NCBI RefSeq assembly: GCF_011612585.1
Contig: NZ_CP050133.1
Span: 310,001 to 374,000, forward strand
From: Streptococcus cristatus ATCC 51100
GTDB lineage: Bacteria > Bacillota > Bacilli > Lactobacillales > Streptococcaceae
Reading direction: 5' to 3'
Length of the DNA: 64,000 nucleotides
Part shown: piece after piece, positions 48,378 to 57,398 of the stretch
Layout of the letters: every line of letters starts with the position of its first letter
How positions within the stretch are numbered: the stretch's first letter is position 1
Notes under the pieces: generated by a model
Databases searched by the model: none
Seen by the model: the letters and a program-made list of their open reading frames with translations, nothing else
Told to the model about the DNA's origin: nothing
Made by a program: the position numbers and the translations under genes

Positions 48378-49529
48378 ATGTTTTCAATAAAAGATTTGTA
48401 TAGATTAGTCGTTGTATCAATTATCAGCTTTTGTGCGGTCTTTGTGACCAATCTCTTCTTAAATTTTTATCTGGATATCCGTTTACTAGATCAAACAAAT
48501 TGGTTGCCTGAGATTCGAGCTGCTTACGATGCTCAAGTTGCGATTTCTTGGTTGATTGCATCCATTAGCGGAGCTGTTTTATCCCTAACATCGATACTCC
48601 TTCTCTTCTTTTACATTCGGCAATTTATTGACCAGCATAAGCCAGAATTAGGAGTTTTAAAAGCTCTGGGCTATAAAAACTGGGAAATTGCTCGAAAGTT
48701 TTGGCTTTTTAGTCTTCCAATTGGTTTGGGAACAGGCACTGGCTATTTCTCTTCTTTTGCCATGATGCCGCATTTTTATCAGTTGCGTAATCAAAGCGGA
48801 GTTTTGCCTGAAATTACCATTCGACAACATTGGTCCCTTTTCCTGTTTCTCGTTGTCTTGCCAACTTTATCCTTTGCTGCTTTAGCTGTTCTCTACGCTA
48901 GTTATTGTCTACGTTTGCCTGCTCTAGACTTGCTCAAGCGGGTCAGCCCTAGTCGAAAGCCACCAAAAAGGAAAACAGTAAAGCAAATAAGGAAGGACCG
49001 CCCCTTTTTAAAAGACCTTTCTGCCAGTCTGCTCTGGTCTAGAAAATTATTAATATTCTTTGTCATTTTCGGTTCGATGTGCTTTTCAGCTATGATTCAG
49101 CTATCATTTGGTATGAAAGAATTGACAGACGAAACCATTCAGATCATGATGATGTCAATCGGTACTGTCCTATCAGTAGCAATCCTCTATCTGTCGCTGG
49201 GAGTACTCCTGCAGGAAAATCAAGAAACCCTAGCTATTATGAAGGTTTTTGGTTATAGCAGAAATGAGTGCCATAAGAGTTTATTTGCTCCTTATCGTAT
49301 TCTTGCTTTTTTGGGCTTTGTCTTAGGAACGGGCTATCAATACGGGATTATGCAGCTTTTACTCAGATTGATGGAAAAATCCATAGCTCAGAAAGTTGAC
49401 TATGATTTTGATTTTGGAGTCTGCCTGATGACTTTGCTAGTCTTTGTCTTAGTCTATGAAAGTTTAATCTATTTATCCAATAGAAGGATAGATCAACTGA
49501 CTATTAAGCAGGTCATGTTGGGAGAATAA
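48378..49529 (+). CDS. ABC transporter permease (FtsX-like)
   Basis: This 383-residue membrane protein has about eight hydrophobic segments in two FtsX-type halves. PELGVLKALGYKNWEIARKF and ETLAIMKVFGYSRNECHKSL are the typical coupling-loop motifs of each half. It would pair with the upstream ATPase to export an unknown substrate under TetR control. The frame is intact although the ATPase is interrupted, so the system may be newly broken. Confidence 0.85.
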   Translation: MFSIKDLYRLVVVSIISFCAVFVTNLFLNFYLDIRLLDQTNWLPEIRAAYDAQVAISWLIASISGAVLSLTSILLLFFYIRQFIDQHKPELGVLKALGYKNWEIARKFWLFSLPIGLGTGTGYFSSFAMMPHFYQLRNQSGVLPEITIRQHWSLFLFLVVLPTLSFAALAVLYASYCLRLPALDLLKRVSPSRKPPKRKTVKQIRKDRPFLKDLSASLLWSRKLLIFFVIFGSMCFSAMIQLSFGMKELTDETIQIMMMSIGTVLSVAILYLSLGVLLQENQETLAIMKVFGYSRNECHKSLFAPYRILAFLGFVLGTGYQYGIMQLLLRLMEKSIAQKVDYDFDFGVCLMTLLVFVLVYESLIYLSNRRIDQLTIKQVMLGE

Positions 49530-49531
49530 AG

Positions 49532-49568
49532 AAAAAATGAAGTGATGCTGTTCACTTCATTCTTTTTT
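49532..49568. terminator. Bidirectional terminator between the permease and Nudix genes
   Basis: AATGAAGTGA / TTCACTTCATT pair around a short loop, with A6 on the left and T6 on the right. Confidence 0.85.
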
Positions 49569-50024
49569 GCTGATGATATGCTGGATACCTGTTTGAAGGT
49601 GCTTGAGGATGTGTGTGATTTCCTTTGGAAAAACTTTGTAGTTTTCCAAGTCTGTCAGGGGGATCCAGTAGACTTGTTCTTGCTTATGTTGGTAATCAAA
49701 TTGCTTGCCGTGAGGCTTCATTAGGTAATAGAAGCAAATCTCATGACAGTCTAGTCCCTTGAGGATGCCGGTTGAGTTGGAAAATAGATTTTCATGAACA
49801 AAAGCTAGCTTTTCAATCTCATACTTTTGTCCTGTTTCTTCGAAAACTTCTCGCTGGACAGCTTCTTTGGAGGTCTCTCCAAATCTGACTGCCCCTCCAA
49901 CTGAATAGAAATAGTCCTCGCTAGAAGATGACATGACACAGAGGGCTTCCTCCTCAATGATAATTGCAGCAGCCCGATAGCGAAAGCGCTCCTGCCCTTG
50001 GGTGTAAGAAATATCCTTTGCCAT
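49557..50024 (-). CDS. Nudix hydrolase
   Basis: This 155-residue protein has the Nudix box at about residues 44-66: GAVRFGETSKEAVQREVFEE then TG, matching G-x5-E-x7-R-E-V-x-E-E-x-G. It hydrolyses a nucleoside diphosphate-type compound; the substrate is unknown. The start has AGGAGGAC in front on the minus strand. Its last codons lie within the shared terminator. Confidence 0.9.
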   Translation of the reverse strand: MAKDISYTQGQERFRYRAAAIIIEEEALCVMSSSSEDYFYSVGGAVRFGETSKEAVQREVFEETGQKYEIEKLAFVHENLFSNSTGILKGLDCHEICFYYLMKPHGKQFDYQHKQEQVYWIPLTDLENYKVFPKEITHILKHLQTGIQHIISKKE

Positions 50025-50110
50025 AGTGTCCTCCTTGCGTTTTTTAGTTTACTTGATTTAGAGCTTCCTGTCAATGCTTTCTGTACCCAGACAGTTATAT
50101 TCTTTCTCTC

Positions 50111-50148
50111 TTGCGACAGGCTTTTTTTCCTGTTAAAATAAGGACATG
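50111..50148 (+). promoter_or_regulatory. truA promoter, apparently giving a leaderless message
   Basis: TTGCGA (50111-50116), 17 bp, TAAAAT (50134-50139) with TG in the extended position. The truA ATG begins 6 bases after the -10 box, where transcription is expected to start. Confidence 0.65.
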
Positions 50149-50895
50149 ACTCGTTATAAAGCCCTTATTTCCTACGACGGACATGACTTTGCTGGCTTTC
50201 AGCGCCAGCCTCATGCTCGGAGCGTTCAGGAAGAAATCGAAAAAACCTTAACTCGTATTAACAAAGGCCAGCCCATTGTCATCCACGGAGCTGGTCGGAC
50301 CGACAGCGGCGTTCATGCGCTTGGGCAGGTCATTCACTTTGACCTCCCGTCAGCTAGGGATGAAGAAAAGCTGCGTTTTGCCTTGGATACCCAGACGCCA
50401 GAAGATATTGATGTCATTTCTGTGGAGGAAGTGACGGAAGATTTTCATGCCCGTTACAAGCCGCACAGCAAGACCTATGAGTTTCTGGTGGATATTGGTC
50501 GTCCAAAAAATCCGATGATGCGCCACTATGCGACCCATTATCCCTATCCTTTGGAGATTCCTCTGATGGAGCAGGCCATCAAAGCCTTGGAGGGAACGCA
50601 CGATTTTACGGGCTTTACAGCCTCAGGTACCAGTGTGGAAAATAAGGTTCGCACGATTACAAAGGCTAGTCTGACTTTTGATGCGCAACGCAATTTTCTA
50701 GTCTTTACTTTTTCGGGCAATGGCTTTCTCTATAAGCAAATCCGCAACATGGTGGGAACCCTGCTCAAGATTGGAAATAAGCGGATGCCGGTCAACCAAA
50801 TCGAACGGATTTTAGAAGAAAAGGATCGGCAGCTAGCTGGGCCGACTGCAGCACCTAACGGTCTTTACCTAAAGGAGATTATCTATGAAGAATAA
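50146..50895 (+). CDS. truA: tRNA pseudouridine synthase A
   Basis: This 249-residue enzyme makes pseudouridine at positions 38-40 of tRNA anticodon arms. Catalytic D53 is in [27 protein letters not shown] residues ([13 protein letters not shown]) and [11 protein letters not shown] follow. The length is normal. It overlaps the kinase gene by 11 bases. The start lies directly after its promoter, so the message may lack a leader. Confidence 0.96.
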   Translation: MTRYKALISYDGHDFAGFQRQPHARSVQEEIEKTLTRINKGQPIVIHGAGRTDSGVHALGQVIHFDLPSARDEEKLRFALDTQTPEDIDVISVEEVTEDFHARYKPHSKTYEFLVDIGRPKNPMMRHYATHYPYPLEIPLMEQAIKALEGTHDFTGFTASGTSVENKVRTITKASLTFDAQRNFLVFTFSGNGFLYKQIRNMVGTLLKIGNKRMPVNQIERILEEKDRQLAGPTAAPNGLYLKEIIYEE

Positions 50896-51646
50896 GCTGA
50901 TTTTAGCCCTTTCTGGCAATGATATTTTTAGTGGTGGTGGTCTTCATGCGGATTTGGCTACTTATACGGTCCATGGCCTGCATGGTTTTGTAGCGGTGAC
51001 TTGCTTGACCGCTATGACGGACAAGGGATTTGAAGTCCTTCCGACCGACGAGCAGGTCTTTGCGCAGCAACTCTCCTCGCTCAAAGATGTGCCGTTTTCG
51101 GCTATCAAGTTGGGCTTGTTACCAACGGTTGCCATTGCAGATCAGGCTCTGGACTTCATCAAAAAGCAAGCGGGGATACCAGCCGTGCTAGACCCTGTCC
51201 TAGTCTGCAAGGAAACCCACGATGTGGAAGTGTCGGCTCTTCGTGATGAATTGATCAAATTTTTCCCTTATACGACCATTATCACGCCCAATCTACCAGA
51301 AGCAGAAATCCTGACCCAGTCGGATATCAAGAGTCTGGATGATCTCAAGGCTGCGGCTGTGACTCTCCATGAACTGGGAGCTCAAAATGTCGTCATCAAG
51401 GGAGGAAATCGTTTCAACCAAGATCAGGCCCTTGATTTATTTTACGATGGCAAAGACTTTGTGTTGTTGGAAAGTCCTGTTTTACCAAATAATAATACAG
51501 GAGCCGGCTGTACCTTTGCTTCTAGCATAGCTAGTCAGCTTTTAGCAGGCCAATCACCTCTTGAAGCCGTCAACTATTCAAAAGATTTTGTTTACCGCGC
51601 TATCCAGCGCTCAGATCAGTATGGAGTTATTCAATATGAAAAATAA
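50885..51646 (+). CDS. pdxK: Pyridoxine/HMP kinase (ThiD/PdxK family)
   Basis: This 253-residue ribokinase-fold enzyme shows [48 protein letters not shown] and the catalytic [10 protein letters not shown] anion hole. The cysteine and motif order fit ThiD-like kinases that phosphorylate pyridoxal or hydroxymethylpyrimidine. The linked ECF S component supports a vitamin-salvage role; the substrate is inferred. The ribosome site is AAAGGAG inside truA. Confidence 0.87.
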   Translation: MKNKLILALSGNDIFSGGGLHADLATYTVHGLHGFVAVTCLTAMTDKGFEVLPTDEQVFAQQLSSLKDVPFSAIKLGLLPTVAIADQALDFIKKQAGIPAVLDPVLVCKETHDVEVSALRDELIKFFPYTTIITPNLPEAEILTQSDIKSLDDLKAAAVTLHELGAQNVVIKGGNRFNQDQALDLFYDGKDFVLLESPVLPNNNTGAGCTFASSIASQLLAGQSPLEAVNYSKDFVYRAIQRSDQYGVIQYEK

Positions 51647-52118
51647 TCAGACAAGAAAAATCGCTTTGCTGGCTGTCATTACAGCCCTATCCATTGTTTT
51701 AGGGAATTTTTTCAAAATCCCTACGCCCACTGGTTTTCTAACCTTGCTAGATGCAGGGATTTACTTTACCGCATTTTATTTTGGTCGTAAGGAAGGAGCC
51801 TTGGTTGGGGGTTTGTCAGGTCTCTTGATTGACTTGGTGGCCGGTTATCCTCAGTGGATGGTCTTTAGCCTCATCTGTCATGGCCTTCAAGGCTACTTTG
51901 CTGGCTTCACTGGCAAGCAGCGTTATATCGGTTTGCTTTTGGCTGGACTTGCCATGGTCGGTGGCTATGCTCTCTTTGGTAGCATTTTGAGTGGCCCTGG
52001 TGCAGCTATCGCAGCGATTTGGGGCAATGTCATGCAAAATATTTTTGGTTTGGTGGTTGGATATGCCCTTTACAGAGCTTTTCCCCTTGTCTTGAAAAGA
52101 GCCGTTCAGCCAGAGTAA
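51636..52118 (+). CDS. ECF transporter S component (vitamin uptake)
   Basis: This 160-residue membrane protein has about five to six spans: KIALLAVITALSIVLGNFF, LTLLDAGIYFTAFYFGRKEG, ALVGGLSGLLIDLVAGYP and later segments. The layout matches the ECF-type riboflavin/HMP/pyridoxine S components. It needs a shared EcfAAT module encoded elsewhere. I chose ATG 51636 with GGAGTT in front; it starts inside the kinase gene. The substrate is probably pyridoxine or a thiamin precursor. Confidence 0.82.
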   Translation: MKNNQTRKIALLAVITALSIVLGNFFKIPTPTGFLTLLDAGIYFTAFYFGRKEGALVGGLSGLLIDLVAGYPQWMVFSLICHGLQGYFAGFTGKQRYIGLLLAGLAMVGGYALFGSILSGPGAAIAAIWGNVMQNIFGLVVGYALYRAFPLVLKRAVQPE

Positions 52119-52130
52119 GTGAGGTCAAAG

Positions 52131-52694
52131 ATGGATTTAGAGAAGCTTGAAAAGGAGACCAGACAGATCGCTACAGATGTCTTGGACAAGGCGGGTTTGG
52201 TCAAGGGAAATATTTTTGTCCTAGGTCTATCTTCTAGTGAAGTCATGGGGGGACAGATTGGCCAGCATTCCAGTAGGGAAGTCGGCCAGGTCATTGTCAA
52301 GACCTTGTTAGATATTCTGCAAGCTCGGGGGATTTACTTGGCCGTTCAAGGCTGCGAACACCTCAACCGTGCCTTAGTTGTGGAACGAGAATTGGCAGAA
52401 AAGAAAGACCTAGAGATTGTCAATGTCCTGCCCAGCCTACATGCAGGCGGGAGTGGCCAGCTAGCGGCTTTTGACTATATGAAAGATCCTGTGGAGGTTG
52501 AGTTTATCACAGCCCATGCTGGCTTGGATGTGGGAGATACGTCAATCGGAATGCATGTCAAGCATGTTCAGGTTCCGATTCGCCCTCAACTGCGCAGTTT
52601 GGGCCAGGCTCACGTTACCGCCCTTGCCAGTCGTCCCAAGTTGATTGGCGGAGCTAGAGCGTCTTATATTGAAGATAGGGTTCGAAAATCTTAG
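52131..52694 (+). CDS. UPF0340 (TIGR01440) family protein
   Basis: This 187-residue protein has the family motifs [36 protein letters not shown] and [20 protein letters not shown]. It is widespread in Firmicutes and uncharacterised. I chose ATG 52131 after GTGAGG. It ends the truA-pdxK-ECF gene group, suggesting it is co-transcribed. Confidence 0.87.
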   Translation: MDLEKLEKETRQIATDVLDKAGLVKGNIFVLGLSSSEVMGGQIGQHSSREVGQVIVKTLLDILQARGIYLAVQGCEHLNRALVVERELAEKKDLEIVNVLPSLHAGGSGQLAAFDYMKDPVEVEFITAHAGLDVGDTSIGMHVKHVQVPIRPQLRSLGQAHVTALASRPKLIGGARASYIEDRVRKS

Positions 52695-52702
52695 TAGAAG
52701 AG

Positions 52703-52880
52703 GAGAAGAGGCTGGGACAAAAGTCCTAGCCTCTCAATTGTCTTTGGATTGTCGAGCAAGACGCAGTGGTTGAGTGGGCTCTACTACGCTGATTTCATCA
52801 GCTTTTACAGCCCTACTCAACTGTGCGGAGGTGGGACGACGAAATCGAATTCTAACGAATTACCGATTTCTGTCCCACTC
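52703..52880. repeat. Triple-hairpin intergenic repeat
   Basis: Three hairpins lie in a row: AGAGGCTGGGAC / GTCCTAGCCTCT (52707-52734, also a possible terminator of the truA operon), a long imperfect one from 52763 to 52826 (GTTGAGTGGGCT / AGCCCTACTCAAC, inner GCTGAT / ATCAGC), and GTGGGAC / GTCCCAC with GAAATCG / CGATTTC (52831-52878). The layout resembles dispersed intergenic repeats of streptococci. An 82-codon frame across it is not believable as a gene. The rest of this gap up to tig holds only the tig promoter. Confidence 0.65.
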
Positions 52881-53055
52881 TCTTTTCCAAAATGGCAGAT
52901 TTTGCTAGTCGATTCTCGTGTTGGAGAGGGAAATAAATCCACAGTGATAGTAAAATATTGTCTGCTAAGAGCTGGGCAATGGTCAAAAAAGAGTAAAAAG
53001 TAGCTTGGATTTCAGCGTATGAAAGGGGAAAAAGGCGAAAAATAAAAGGTGTCGC

Positions 53056-53083
53056 TTGAAAAAACTGCTACTTATGTTATAAT
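53056..53083 (+). promoter_or_regulatory. Promoter of tig
   Basis: TTGAAA (53056-53061), 16 bp, TATAAT (53078-53083), with TG in the extended position. Confidence 0.8.
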
Positions 53084-53120
53084 GGATTGTATGCAAAAAA
53101 TTTGAAGGAGAACTGACAGA

Positions 53121-54404
53121 ATGTCTGTATCATTTGAAAACAAAGAAACAAATCGTGGTGTATTGACTTTTACTATCGGTCAAGACCAAATCAAACCTGC
53201 TTTGGATCGTGCTTTTAATGCAGTTAAGAAAAATATCGCTGTACCAGGTTTCCGTAAGGGTCATATTCCTCGTCCAGTCTTCAACCAACGTTTTGGTGAA
53301 GAATCACTTTACCAAGATGTCTTGAATGCATTGCTTCCAGCAGCTTATGAAGCAGCTGTAAAAGAAGCTGGTCTTGAAGTGGTTGCACAACCAAAAATTG
53401 ATGTGACTTCAATGGAAAAAGGTCAAGAATGGGTGATCACTGCTGAAGTTGTGACAAAACCTGAAGTGAAATTGGGTGCTTACAAAGACCTTGAAGTATC
53501 TGTAGACGTTTCTAAGGAAGTTACTGATGCTGAAGTTGATGAGCGCATTGAGCGTGAACGCAATAACTTGGCTGAATTGGTTCTGAAAGATGGAGCAGCA
53601 GCTGAAGGTGATACAGTTGTCATCGACTTTGTTGGTTCTGTTGACGGTGTTGAATTTGACGGCGGAAAAGGCGATAACTTCTCACTTGGACTTGGTTCAG
53701 GTCAATTCATCCCAGGCTTCGAAGACCAATTGGTTGGTCACTCAGCTGGTGAAACAGTAGACGTTGTTGTAACCTTCCCAGAAGACTACCAAGCAGCTGA
53801 CCTTGCTGGTAAAGAAGCAAAATTCGTTACAACAATCCATGAAGTAAAAGAAAAAGAAGTTCCGGCTCTTGATGATGAACTTGCAAAAGACATCGACGAA
53901 GAAGTTGAAACTCTTGCTGAATTGAAAGAAAAATACCGTAAAGAATTAGCAGCAGCGAAAGAAGCAGCTTACAACGATGCAGTTGAAGCAGCAGCGATTG
54001 ACCTTGCAGTAGAAAATGCAGAAATCGTTGACCTTCCAGAAGAAATGATTCACGAAGAAGTTCATCGCGCTGTGAACGAATTCCTCGGCAACATGCAACG
54101 TCAAGGGATCTCTCCTGATATGTACTTCCAAATCACTGGTACAACTCAAGAAGACCTTCACAAACAATATGAAGCAGATGCTGCAGCACGCACTAAGACG
54201 AACCTTGTTGTAGAAGCAGTTGCGAAAGCAGAAGGCTTTGAAGCTAGCGCTGAAGAAGTTGAAGCAGAAATCACTTCATTGGCAACAGACTACAACATGG
54301 AAGCAGACCGCGTTCGCCAATTGCTTTCAGAAGAAATGCTTAAACATGATATCGCTGTTAAAAAATCAGTTGAAGTTATCACAAGCACTGCTAAAGTAAA
54401 ATAA
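53121..54404 (+). CDS. tig: Trigger factor
   Basis: This 427-residue ribosome-bound chaperone has the ribosome-binding motif [14 protein letters not shown] (about 43-56), an FKBP-type prolyl isomerase domain (about 150-245, with [20 protein letters not shown]) and a helical C-terminal domain. It binds nascent chains near protein L23. The length is normal. The ribosome site is GAAGGAG. Confidence 0.97.
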   Translation: MSVSFENKETNRGVLTFTIGQDQIKPALDRAFNAVKKNIAVPGFRKGHIPRPVFNQRFGEESLYQDVLNALLPAAYEAAVKEAGLEVVAQPKIDVTSMEKGQEWVITAEVVTKPEVKLGAYKDLEVSVDVSKEVTDAEVDERIERERNNLAELVLKDGAAAEGDTVVIDFVGSVDGVEFDGGKGDNFSLGLGSGQFIPGFEDQLVGHSAGETVDVVVTFPEDYQAADLAGKEAKFVTTIHEVKEKEVPALDDELAKDIDEEVETLAELKEKYRKELAAAKEAAYNDAVEAAAIDLAVENAEIVDLPEEMIHEEVHRAVNEFLGNMQRQGISPDMYFQITGTTQEDLHKQYEADAAARTKTNLVVEAVAKAEGFEASAEEVEAEITSLATDYNMEADRVRQLLSEEMLKHDIAVKKSVEVITSTAKVK

Positions 54405-54443
54405 TAGCTTCTAGTCAGCCCTAGTGGATGCCAATGCAAGCAC

Positions 54444-54472
54444 AAGAGAGAACGATTTGTTCTCTCTTTTTT
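54444..54472 (+). terminator. Terminator of tig
   Basis: AAGAGAGAAC-GATTT-GTTCTCTCTT then TTTT: a perfect 10-bp stem. Confidence 0.88.
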
Positions 54473-54524
54473 GATGTTGGAGGGATAGTTTAAAAATAGG
54501 AAAACTAATCTCTACATTAAAATA

Positions 54525-54573
54525 AGCTCTATAATTCTTACAGGGAGTGAACCACTGTAGAAATTATAGAGCT
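54525..54573 (-). terminator. Long inverted repeat after the Rgg-like gene
   Basis: AGCTCTATAATT plus TTACAG pair with CTGTAG plus AATTATAGAGCT, a stem of about 18 bp just beyond the stop of the minus-strand regulator. It lacks a strong U run, so termination is probable rather than sure. Confidence 0.55.
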
Positions 54574-54577
54574 CATA

Positions 54578-55468
54578 TCACAACATCCATGGAATGCCCA
54601 TTTCGTTTGATGCCTTAGTAGCATGAAATGCAGCTATTTCGTTTTCAATAATTTTTAATAATTCATCTTCCTCTAGTAAACGTAATATTTCAAGGTTCTT
54701 TTGTATTAGCTCTTCATTGCTATCACAAATTCCGATTCTGGCCGAATGAAACGCAATTGCATCATACCGTTTAAGTAATTTTGCTGTTTTAATAACAATC
54801 GAACAAATATGACTACACATCGGAAAGTGTTTGTAATAAAAATAAAAGGTAGACAAATTTGATAGAAGGGCTAGTTTTATGGGAAGGATATTTTGGAAAT
54901 CAGAGTATTTTTCTAGTCTGTGAAGAATTAATTGAGTGGTATCTAGAATAGTCTCCGTAGGAAGGACAAAAAGAATGGAGTTTAAAATGTTGAAATCTGA
55001 TGCGTACCAGGTGTCATGGTGTTTTAGATCGTTCCATAAAATGTCAACGATATCTTGTGTCACCTTATCTCTGTTTGAAATTCCATTCTTTCTGACTTGA
55101 AGTATGACTGTCAAGGATTGGTGCAATTTTTGGATAGAGATATCCCAATGAGTTTTTAGATAAGATTCACATTTTTTGTAAATTGTTTCGAGTTCTCCTG
55201 CTCCACTAATTGAATGAATATTGCTGATTTGATTTAATAGTTGAGTATGCTCACTAGGATGGTAAAGATTACAAATATAATCAAATTCATCAAAGCTCAT
55301 GTTAATTTGCTGAAGTAAAAAAGCCATGTTCTCATACTTTGGAACGACAAGTCCATTCTCTATCTTAGAGAGTGTTGTAGGAGATAGTACATTGCCACAC
55401 ACATTTGACTGAGTGAGGTTTTTAGACTTTCTAATTTCTTGATAAACTTTTCCAAAATCATATCTCAT
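54578..55468 (-). CDS. Rgg/MutR-family transcriptional regulator
   Basis: This 296-residue protein has an N-terminal XRE helix-turn-helix (MRYDFGKVYQEIRKSKNLTQ, then LSPTTLSKIENGLVVPKYEN) and a long helical, TPR-like C-terminal domain, the Rgg plan. Rgg proteins usually bind short secreted peptides. The ribosome site GGAGAT is present. It faces a small exported-protein gene across a 216-base gap, a likely target. Confidence 0.85.
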   Translation of the reverse strand: MRYDFGKVYQEIRKSKNLTQSNVCGNVLSPTTLSKIENGLVVPKYENMAFLLQQINMSFDEFDYICNLYHPSEHTQLLNQISNIHSISGAGELETIYKKCESYLKTHWDISIQKLHQSLTVILQVRKNGISNRDKVTQDIVDILWNDLKHHDTWYASDFNILNSILFVLPTETILDTTQLILHRLEKYSDFQNILPIKLALLSNLSTFYFYYKHFPMCSHICSIVIKTAKLLKRYDAIAFHSARIGICDSNEELIQKNLEILRLLEEDELLKIIENEIAAFHATKASNEMGIPWML

Positions 55469-55684
55469 ATCATAATCTCCAAAAAAACTTGAAAATAGTT
55501 AAAACAATACTACATGATTCTGACTACATTATATAATTTAGTAAGGAGGAATGCAAAGAAATATAAAAAATTTCAAGTCGTAAATTATGCTGTGTTATTT
55601 TCTTATATATTCTTAATAAACTCTATATTAGGCTAGAGAATTGTGTAGGATATGGAATTTCGAAATAAGAAAGTAGGTCAAAAA

Positions 55685-56053
55685 ATGGCTAAGAAAAAGA
55701 TGCTGTTAACTTTATCAGTCGTAGCATTAGGAATTGCTTCATATGCTTTGCTGAAACCAGTTATTGCAGAAACAACAATCGGCAAAACAAACGGAAATCA
55801 GACGATTTCAATTTATAAGAATTTACTAAAAGGTAAATCTGAAAAAGAAATTAATGACTACTTTTCAGGTTTATCAGACAGTAAACTGATCATTGCAGAC
55901 AAATCAGGTGGTTTTACAACTAGCTCTACAGATGACTACAGTAATCCAGTAGAGACAACTGATGAGAATGGCAATAAAGAATTAAAATCTTTCCAAGATA
56001 AAAGTGTTGCTGCAACAGTTGGTGAAATCAAAGAAGCACTTAAGAATAACTAA
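55685..56053 (+). CDS. Small exported protein of unknown function
   Basis: This 122-residue protein starts MAKKKMLLTLSVVALGIASY with a signal peptide (hydrophobic to about residue 21, then KPVIAE, cleavage likely after IA). The mature part is hydrophilic (TTIGKTNGNQTISIYKNLLK, later SGGFTTSSTDDYSN). There is no lipobox and no LPxTG motif. I chose ATG 55685 with AAGTAGGTC in front; an in-frame ATG at 55652 would add 11 residues but its AGGA is too close. It faces the Rgg-like gene and may be its target. Confidence 0.7.
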   Translation: MAKKKMLLTLSVVALGIASYALLKPVIAETTIGKTNGNQTISIYKNLLKGKSEKEINDYFSGLSDSKLIIADKSGGFTTSSTDDYSNPVETTDENGNKELKSFQDKSVAATVGEIKEALKNN

Positions 56054-56104
56054 ATCATACAACTTGCTGATGTTAATTGCTGGTTGTTGAATTAGAGAGA
56101 AAAG

Positions 56105-56130
56105 TTCCACTGAAAAGTGGAATTTTTTTT
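56105..56130 (+). terminator. Terminator after the exported-protein gene
   Basis: TTCCACT-GAAA-AGTGGAA followed by eight T. Confidence 0.88.
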
Positions 56131-56214
56131 GTCGCATGTTTAGTTATGTGCCTCTATGATAAGAACTTTAACCTCTTGGTGTGAATGCTTAGAGGAAGTA
56201 TGTCTAGCTTAAGC

Positions 56215-56403
56215 CTCGGCTGGCCACTTTTCCTATAGATTCGTGGCAATCTAGGTCTCGGCTGGCCACTTTTCCTATAGATTCGTGGCAATCTAGGCCT
56301 CGGCTGGCTACTTTTCCTATAGCTTCATGGCAATCTAGGCCTCGGCTGGTCACTTTTCCTATAGTTTCTTGGTAACCCAGACCTCAGCTGGTCACTTTCC
56401 TTT
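56215..56403. repeat. 42-bp tandem repeat array, about 4.5 copies
   Basis: Units start at 56215, 56257, 56299 and 56341, with a partial fifth at 56383. The shared core is CTCGGCTGGCCACTTTTCC, then TATAG and TCGTGGCAATCTAGG. The first two units differ by very few bases; units 3-5 drift. Each early unit contains TAGATT / AATCTA, which can form a hairpin. One plus-strand frame is open across four units but has no start codon. The rest of the 600-base gap before rlmB holds a small hairpin (AACTAGC / GCTAGTT near 56500) and no gene that I can see. Confidence 0.88.
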
Positions 56404-56651
56404 GGTTTTTAAGGTAAATGATACTTCTTGATAACTGTTGACCAAAAGTGAGTGCCTGATGAAAGGTGATGTCTCTTGTTTGGAAAATGGCTAGCGGAAC
56501 TAGCTAGTCTGGCTAGTTTCTAGGTTTCAAATGCGGAATTATTTCAAAAATAAATAGGATAACGAAAAGCAGTTTTTAGCTGATTACTGAGAAATGCTAG
56601 GCTGTCATAGAGAGATATTTAGCTTTTAGACAGATTTTTTGGGGGAGCTTG

Positions 56652-56669
56652 TGATATACTGTTAGTATG
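56652..56669 (+). promoter_or_regulatory. rlmB extended -10 promoter, apparently leaderless
   Basis: TG-A-TATACT (56652-56660) ends 6 bases before the rlmB ATG at 56667. No ribosome site is present in front of the ATG and no good -35 box is seen. Confidence 0.5.
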
Positions 56670-57398
56670 GAAAAAAATGATATTGTTTACGGCGTGCATG
56701 CTGTGACCGAGGCCTTGATGGCCAATACGGGAAATAAACTTTACATTCAGGATGATTTGCGTGGCAAAAACGTGAGCAAGCTGAAAGATTTGGCGGCAGA
56801 AAAGAAGGTTTCTATCTCTTGGACACCCAAGAAAACCTTACAGGAGATGACGGATGGAGCCGTTCACCAAGGTTTTGTCTTGCGGGTATCAGAGTTTGCC
56901 TATGCAGATTTGGCGGATGTTTTGAAAAAAGCGGAGCAGGAAGAGAATCCTCTGCTGTTGATTTTGGATGGCTTGACAGACCCGCATAATCTGGGCTCTA
57001 TCTTGCGCACGGCTGACGCTACCAATGTCACGGGAGTGATCATTCCCAAGCACCGAGCAGTCGGCGTGACACCAGTTGTGGCCAAGACCTCTACGGGGGC
57101 TATCGAGCACATTCCTATTGCCCGTGTGACCAATCTCAGCCAGGCTCTGGACAAGCTCAAGGAAGCTGGCTTCTGGATTTTTGGGACGGATATGCAGGGG
57201 ACGCCTGTTCATAAGTGGAATACGGCAGGCAAGCTAGCCCTCATCATCGGCAACGAAGGCAAGGGCATTTCCAGCAACATCAAAAAGCAGGTGGACGAGA
57301 TGCTGACCATTCCCATGAATGGCCATGTCCAAAGCCTCAATGCCAGCGTCGCAGCGGCCATTCTCATGTATGAAGTCTTTAGAAATCGGGTGGGCTAA
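56667..57398 (+). CDS. rlmB: 23S rRNA 2'-O-methyltransferase, TrmH/SpoU family
   Basis: This 243-residue SPOUT methyltransferase has an N-terminal L30e-like substrate domain (VYGVHAVTEAL) and the knotted catalytic domain with the SAM motifs LDGLTDPHNLGSILRTAD, IIGNEGKGIS and SLNASVAAAILMYE. RlmB methylates G2251 in E. coli 23S rRNA; family assignment is firm, target inferred. Its stop shares one base with the next start. Confidence 0.93.
   Translation: MEKNDIVYGVHAVTEALMANTGNKLYIQDDLRGKNVSKLKDLAAEKKVSISWTPKKTLQEMTDGAVHQGFVLRVSEFAYADLADVLKKAEQEENPLLLILDGLTDPHNLGSILRTADATNVTGVIIPKHRAVGVTPVVAKTSTGAIEHIPIARVTNLSQALDKLKEAGFWIFGTDMQGTPVHKWNTAGKLALIIGNEGKGISSNIKKQVDEMLTIPMNGHVQSLNASVAAAILMYEVFRNRVG

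Noticed and set aside
52749..53003. 82-codon plus-strand reading frame
   Set aside because: It runs through the triple-hairpin repeat, has no ribosome site and its sequence follows the palindromes; it is not a believable gene.
56215..56403. CRISPR-like array
   Set aside because: Units are tandem without unique spacers and drift gradually; no cas gene is nearby.
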